NCBI GenBank assembly: GCA_902496265.1
Contig: CABVAD010000034.1
Span: 1 to 9,109, forward strand
Direction of reading: 5' to 3'
From: an uncultured Oscillospiraceae bacterium
Lineage (GTDB): Bacteria; Bacillota; Clostridia; Oscillospirales; Acutalibacteraceae
DNA length: 9,109 nt
Below the pieces are notes generated by a model, which was given only the letters and a program-made list of their open reading frames with translations, was not told the DNA's origin and did no database searches. The stretch's first letter is position 1. Every line of letters starts with the position of its first letter. A program made the position numbers and the translations under genes. Positions 6,057 through 9,109 of the stretch are shown here, piece by piece.

Positions 6057-7333
6057 TACTTTTCCCCCTTTGGAAGTAGCTTGTAAACCGTATGAAGCTC
6101 AACACCCTTTGCGGCGTTTATTATGTCCTCACGGGTGATTGCCGAAATTTTTTCACCTATTTCTTCAGGTGAGTAAAGGGTTTTATTGCCCGCCTTTAAT
6201 GCGTACCAGGTGTCAAGCATAACCTGACTGTCGTTATAGGAATTAAGGGAATCCTGAAGGCTTTTAAGGGAAGCCTCATATTCAAAATCGGTAAATTCAC
6301 CCTTTTTAACCGCGTCAAGCTGATTTAGAATTTCCGTCTTCGCTTTATCGGCGTTTTCTGCCTCAACTCCCGAATCCACCGTTATAAGCCCCTTCCCCCG
6401 AACAGCAGAAGCGGAGCAGTAATAGCAAAGGCTCATTTTTTCCCTTACGTTTGCAAAAAGCCTGGAATAAGGGCCGCCGCCGAAAATATCGGTCATAACC
6501 ATAAGTGGGAGCGAAAGGTCGTCGTCCCCGCACATATCCGAGGAGAAGCCCATTACAAGCTTGCCCTGCTTTACCGCCATTCTCTCGGTAATTTCGTTAG
6601 GCGTTTTTACGGCGGCGGTGTGCTTATTCAATTTGCAGTCGGTGATGTCTTCGCGCTTTATACTGCCGAATTTTTCGGCAATGCCTTCAAACAGGCGCGG
6701 CGGCAATGAAGCGCCGATAACCTGCACCCTGACATATGCTTTTTTCAGCATATCTTCCCAAGCCTTGTAAAGACCTTCGCCCGTGATTTTTTCCACGTCC
6801 TCTGCCGTGCCGCACTTAGGCACGCCGTAAGCCTCGCCCTTATACATTTCCTCAATAAGGCGGTTTTTGGCGTAAATGCGTTTTTCGCTTATCTCGCCCT
6901 TAATGTGCTCAACAGCCTTGCGCTTTTCGCGGCTTAAATCCTCGCCGCAAAAGGCGCCGTTTTCCGCTTTAGGCTCAAAAACAAGGCTTAAAAGCATATC
7001 GGTCGCACGGCTTAAGAGGGATTCGCTGTCAAAGGTGTATTTATCGTTTATAACCGATATCCGCATACGTAAAAGCTGGTAATCCCCGAGCTTTTCCGCC
7101 GACGCGTCAAGCCGTGCGCCGTAAAGGCGGCTTAATTTGAAATTAAGCACCGAAAAATCGGGATATTTCGCGCCGCAGGTGGTAAGCATAAAGGGCAAAA
7201 GCGCGTATTCCGCCGCGGTATCGGCCGACAGCGGCAGATAGAAGTTAAAGGAAACAGAGGTGGTATTGAACCGCTCGTTTTTAATAAACAAGCCCTCCGC
7301 TCCGTCCGACAGACTGTAAATTTTAGCAGACAT
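6056..7333 (-). CDS. ymfF: YmfF-like M16 peptidase homologue, probably non-catalytic subunit (425 aa)
   Basis: Same fold and length as its downstream neighbour but without the HxxEH zinc motif. The equivalent stretch reads LLPFMLTTCGAKYPD (45-59), with no histidine. The conserved C-terminal-half element GGGPYSRLFANVREK (285-299) followed by SLCYY (301-305) is well kept; in M16 complexes this helps bind the substrate strand. This division of labour, one zinc subunit and one glycine-rich partner, is known for M16B heterodimers. The start is the ATG at 7333, with GGAGGA six to seven bases before it. A longer TTG-started frame to 7348 would place this ribosome site inside the coding region and is rejected. 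First gene of the five-gene operon, directly behind a strong promoter. Confidence 0.9.
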   Translation of the reverse strand: MSAKIYSLSDGAEGLFIKNERFNTTSVSFNFYLPLSADTAAEYALLPFMLTTCGAKYPDFSVLNFKLSRLYGARLDASAEKLGDYQLLRMRISVINDKYTFDSESLLSRATDMLLSLVFEPKAENGAFCGEDLSREKRKAVEHIKGEISEKRIYAKNRLIEEMYKGEAYGVPKCGTAEDVEKITGEGLYKAWEDMLKKAYVRVQVIGASLPPRLFEGIAEKFGSIKREDITDCKLNKHTAAVKTPNEITERMAVKQGKLVMGFSSDMCGDDDLSLPLMVMTDIFGGGPYSRLFANVREKMSLCYYCSASAVRGKGLITVDSGVEAENADKAKTEILNQLDAVKKGEFTDFEYEASLKSLQDSLNSYNDSQVMLDTWYALKAGNKTLYSPEEIGEKISAITREDIINAAKGVELHTVYKLLPKGEK

Positions 7334-7362
7334 CTTGTTCCTCCGCAATCAAAATATATAAT

Positions 7363-7391
7363 ATTATAGCACAGAAACACCGATTTAGCAA
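7363..7391 (-). promoter_or_regulatory. Sigma-A promoter with extended -10 for the ymfF-ymfH-lgt-folD operon
   Basis: On the minus strand, TTGCTA (7391-7386), a 17-base spacer and a perfect TATAAT (7368-7363) preceded by TGC form an extended -10 promoter. Transcription should start near 7356, giving a leader of about 20 bases before the ymfF start. It lies between the hairpin that ends the ATPase gene and ymfF, so the operon has its own promoter rather than depending on read-through. Confidence 0.8.
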
Positions 7392-7403
7392 GATTATACA
7401 TTA

Positions 7404-7442
7404 AATATCGGAGGTCAGACATTCAGAATGACCTCCGATATT
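7404..7442 (-). terminator. 14-bp perfect hairpin behind the ATPase gene
   Basis: AATATCGGAGGTCA at 7404-7417 pairs perfectly with 7429-7442 around an 11-base loop. It begins 3 bases after the ATPase stop codon. The following minus-strand sequence is TTTAATG, a poor U-tract, so termination may be partial or the stem may mainly protect the 3' end of the message. No plus-strand gene ends here. Confidence 0.7.
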
Positions 7443-7445
7443 CAA

Positions 7446-8525
7446 TTATTTAAGAATATCCTTTGTAAAGTTTTCGGCAAAGGCGGTAAGGCGGTCAAAA
7501 TCCATTGCTTTTATATAATAGCTTTCAAGAGTGTCGTGTATCCGCTTTGCCTGTGCAAGGGTGCCTGCCGCCGAGCCAAACAGCTCCTTAGCCGCTTTTT
7601 TGTTGAATTTCAGTCTTTCTCGGCTTAGGTGTAGCTTTTGCGACGATACAAAACGCCGTGCGTGAATACGCCTTGTATCTGAGGAAAAGTGAATATAGGT
7701 GTTTTCGGTGGCGAAGGCAAGCCCTAACTCGGGTATAATTATGTGGTCGGTGATAACAGAGGGCAAAAACGGATTTTTAAGGGTTATTATTTCATAACCG
7801 TTTTTTAGCGCGTATTCGCGGATATATCCTATTATGATGTTTGACGCGGCGCCGTATTCGTCGTCTATTATTACCGTCTTCGGCACTTGCGCTGCAAGCG
7901 TACCCGAATAGGAGACTATACCGAGCGGGGTTATGCCCTCGATAAATCTTATCCACTCGCTGCCGACAGGGGCATTTTCTCTCGTCGGAATAAGCTTGCG
8001 GCTTAAGCGCTTTGAAAATTGCAGAGCCTTTTCTCTGTCGGTGCAGGCGAGGGCGGTTTTGTAGCTGTCGGCTATAAGCTGACCCGCCGCCCCGATATAA
8101 CGTGCGGCGGTTTTGTGAAGCGCGTTGTTCAAAAGCGCGGTTTTGATTATTTCCTTTTTGTCGGCTGTAAAGGCGTTATCGTCCCAAAATTCCCCGAAAT
8201 TAAGTATTTTTTCGCAGGCGCCCGGAAAGGCGGGGTCTACAGTGTGCGGCGCGGTACCGTCCATTATGACCAGCTTTTTTTCGGGCAATATGACCGCGTC
8301 AAGGGAATCGGGGTCGGAGCTGCAGGGGCAAAGCACAGTTTTATGCCCCTTTTCCTCCGCTTTAACGGCAAAGTATTTCATAAAAGAGGATTTTCCCGTC
8401 CCGGGGCCGCCCTTTATTATAAAAGCCCGCCATTCGCCGTCGGGAAGATAGCTTTTATCAAAAAACGAGCAGAAGCCCTCGCAGGAGTTTGCGGCTAAAA
8501 AATATTTTAATTTAAAGTTTTTCAT
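7446..8525 (-). CDS. PRK06851-type P-loop ATPase (359 aa)
   Basis: Cytoplasmic nucleoside-triphosphatase of unknown role, of a type found in Bacilli and Clostridia. The Walker A motif IIKGGPGTGKSS (36-47) is intact with Lys45, followed by VLCPCSSDPDSLDAVILPEKKLVIMDGTAPH (65-94 region, cited by its start and end), a pattern I associate with this family. The protein appears to be a tandem duplication. The second half has an equivalent block from about 214 (KTVII ... EYALKNGYEII ... DHIIIPELGLAFATENTYI), but where the loop should be it reads DDEYGAA (221-227) without Gly-Lys-Ser. One site is therefore expected to be dead. I use the ATG at 8525, with GGAGG (8537-8533) before it, and reject an extension to 8570. 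It is divergent from rnpB and is followed by a hairpin, so it is monocistronic. I could not find a convincing promoter for it. Confidence 0.85.
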   Translation of the reverse strand: MKNFKLKYFLAANSCEGFCSFFDKSYLPDGEWRAFIIKGGPGTGKSSFMKYFAVKAEEKGHKTVLCPCSSDPDSLDAVILPEKKLVIMDGTAPHTVDPAFPGACEKILNFGEFWDDNAFTADKKEIIKTALLNNALHKTAARYIGAAGQLIADSYKTALACTDREKALQFSKRLSRKLIPTRENAPVGSEWIRFIEGITPLGIVSYSGTLAAQVPKTVIIDDEYGAASNIIIGYIREYALKNGYEIITLKNPFLPSVITDHIIIPELGLAFATENTYIHFSSDTRRIHARRFVSSQKLHLSRERLKFNKKAAKELFGSAAGTLAQAKRIHDTLESYYIKAMDFDRLTAFAENFTKDILK

Positions 8526-8579
8526 AAATCGCCCTCCAAACATTTTGTCTAATACATATTTTATTCCCAAAAAATAGTT

Positions 8580-8608
8580 TTGACACAGAAAGCGGTTTAT
8601 GTTAAAAT
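8580..8608 (+). promoter_or_regulatory. Strong sigma-A promoter of rnpB
   Basis: TTGACA (8580-8585, perfect), a 17-base spacer and TAAAAT (8603-8608) preceded by TGT make a near-consensus extended -10 promoter. The predicted start near 8615 is just upstream of the RNase P RNA, as expected for a highly expressed stable RNA. Confidence 0.88.
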
Positions 8609-8614
8609 AATTAA

Positions 8615-8630
8615 GCTGACTGTTGTCAGC
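8615..8630 (+). other. Small hairpin at the 5' end of the rnpB transcript
   Basis: GCTGAC and GTCAGC form a perfect 6-bp stem with a TGTT loop, lying between the predicted transcription start and helix P1. It is not part of the conserved RNase P core. It could be a 5' leader removed or protected during maturation, or a protein-binding dyad over the start site. Confidence 0.45.
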
Positions 8631-8633
8631 AGA

Positions 8634-9003
8634 GAGTCGGTCAGACGGTTGCGGGCAGAAATGCCCGAGGAAAGTCCGAGCCCCGCAGGGCAGAATAGCG
8701 GCTAACGGCCGCCGAGGGTGACCTTAGGGAAAGTGCAACAGAGATATACCGCCGCAAAAGGCTTCGGATTATTCCGAAGAGCGTGCTTTTGTGCCGCCCG
8801 TTTGCGGTAAGGGTGGAAAGGCGAGGTAAGAGCTCACCGGTCTTACGGAAACGTCAAGACCCTGTAAACCCTATTCGGAGCAACGCTGACTGTAACTATA
8901 CGCCTGCCCGGCGTGTTACGAAAAGCGGCTTGAGCGCAGGGAGCAATCCCGCGTCGAGATAGATAACCGTCCGCGACAGAACTCGGCTTACCGACCGACT
9001 CGG
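8634..9003 (+). ncRNA. rnpB: RNase P RNA, bacterial class A
   Basis: Catalytic RNA that removes the 5' leader of precursor tRNAs, working with the RnpA protein. The conserved blocks are in order: GAGGAAAGTCC (8667-8677), ACAGAGATATACCGCC (8738-8753), GAGGTAAGAGCTCACCGG (8823-8840), the GTAAACCC block (about 8864) with CGGAGCAA (8876-8883), AGATAGATAACCGTCC (8957-8972) and GACAGAAC (8975-8982). P1 closes by GAGTCGGTC (8634-8642) with GACCGACTC (8993-9001), fixing both ends within a few bases. The layout is type A, with P15-P16-like stems present. In this copy the P15 internal loop (8897-8899) is only TAT, without the usual GGU that pairs with the CCA end of tRNA. Confidence 0.97.
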
Positions 9004-9009
9004 CTTTTT
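8991..9009 (+). terminator. Probable 3' end and termination signal of rnpB
   Basis: The 3' strand of helix P1 is followed directly by CGGC and five T residues (9005-9009). A small local stem, CCGA (8991-8994) with TCGG (9000-9003), also fits just before the T run. Termination probably occurs here, but the hairpin is weak by itself. Confidence 0.4.
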
Positions 9010-9010
9010 A

Positions 9011-9109
9011 AAATTAATAATGAATAGTGAATAATGAATAATTTCGGTGTCGGCTTCGCCGACATATTTAAAATAAGTGCCGTAGGCACTCATTAATTCT
9101 TCATTTTTC
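9011..9109. repeat. Palindromic intergenic repeat element (MITE-like), incomplete at the window edge
   Basis: Begins with an AT-rich run containing three copies of a 7-base unit (TGAATAG, TGAATAA, TGAATAA at 9021-9041). Two compact hairpins follow: TGTCGGC/GCCGACA with a TTC loop (9048-9064) and AGTGCC/GGCACT with a GTA loop (9076-9090). It ends with ATTAATTCTTCATTTTTC, roughly the reverse complement of the beginning. AT-rich inverted ends, internal GC hairpins and no coding capacity are what small non-autonomous repeats look like; similar repeats are familiar from Ruminococcaceae genomes. No target-site duplication can be checked because the window stops here. Confidence 0.65.

Noticed and set aside
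9021..9041. CRISPR or satellite array from the TGAATAA units
   Set aside because: Only three 7-base units, without spacers. It belongs to the palindromic intergenic repeat.
8896..9093. 65-codon minus-strand frame over the end of rnpB and the repeat
   Set aside because: It overlaps the conserved RNase P RNA and low-complexity repeat, with no protein features.

Overview
The window looks like the chromosome of an anaerobic, spore-forming Clostridia member, probably close to Ruminococcaceae/Oscillospiraceae. The evidence is strong AGGAGG-type ribosome sites, tightly packed genes, a YmfF/YmfH M16 pair, a clostridial-type spore protein fragment, and an A-type RNase P RNA followed by a TGAATAA-rich palindromic repeat. 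The lineage is an inference from family resemblance.

Left part (about 1-2142, plus strand): the end of an integrated mobile element. It holds an AT-rich leader with no convincing gene, a 63-codon ORF, and a complete 547-residue large serine recombinase (TnpX-like, with a DUF4368-type C-terminus) whose start overlaps the small ORF's stop.

Junction (2109-2340): the key observation of the window. On the minus strand, facing the recombinase, is the first part of an alpha/beta-type small acid-soluble spore protein (SASP) gene at 2226-2134. Its own ribosome site, start codon, first helix and GPR-type cleavage segment are present, but the reading frame breaks off just after the GVPF residues. It runs into a 19-bp perfect inverted copy of its own codons and stops. 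The simplest reading is that the recombinase element integrated in this SASP gene. The rest of the gene would then lie left of the window, and excision would restore it, as skin does for sigK. This has not been proven: the other element end is outside the window.

Centre (2341-7333, minus strand): a compact operon read from right to left from a good sigma-A promoter at 7363-7391. Its order is ymfF-like (inactive M16 subunit), ymfH-like (active M16 zinc peptidase), lgt (lipoprotein diacylglyceryl transferase), folD (one-carbon folate enzyme) and an unknown type I membrane protein. The joints are overlaps or short gaps, so translation is probably coupled.

Right part (7404-9109): a minus-strand ATPase of the PRK06851 type, with an intact first P-loop and an eroded second copy, ends at a 14-bp hairpin. 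Divergently, on the plus strand, a near-consensus promoter drives rnpB, which appears to lack the GGU tRNA-binding motif in L15. The window ends in a small palindromic intergenic repeat.
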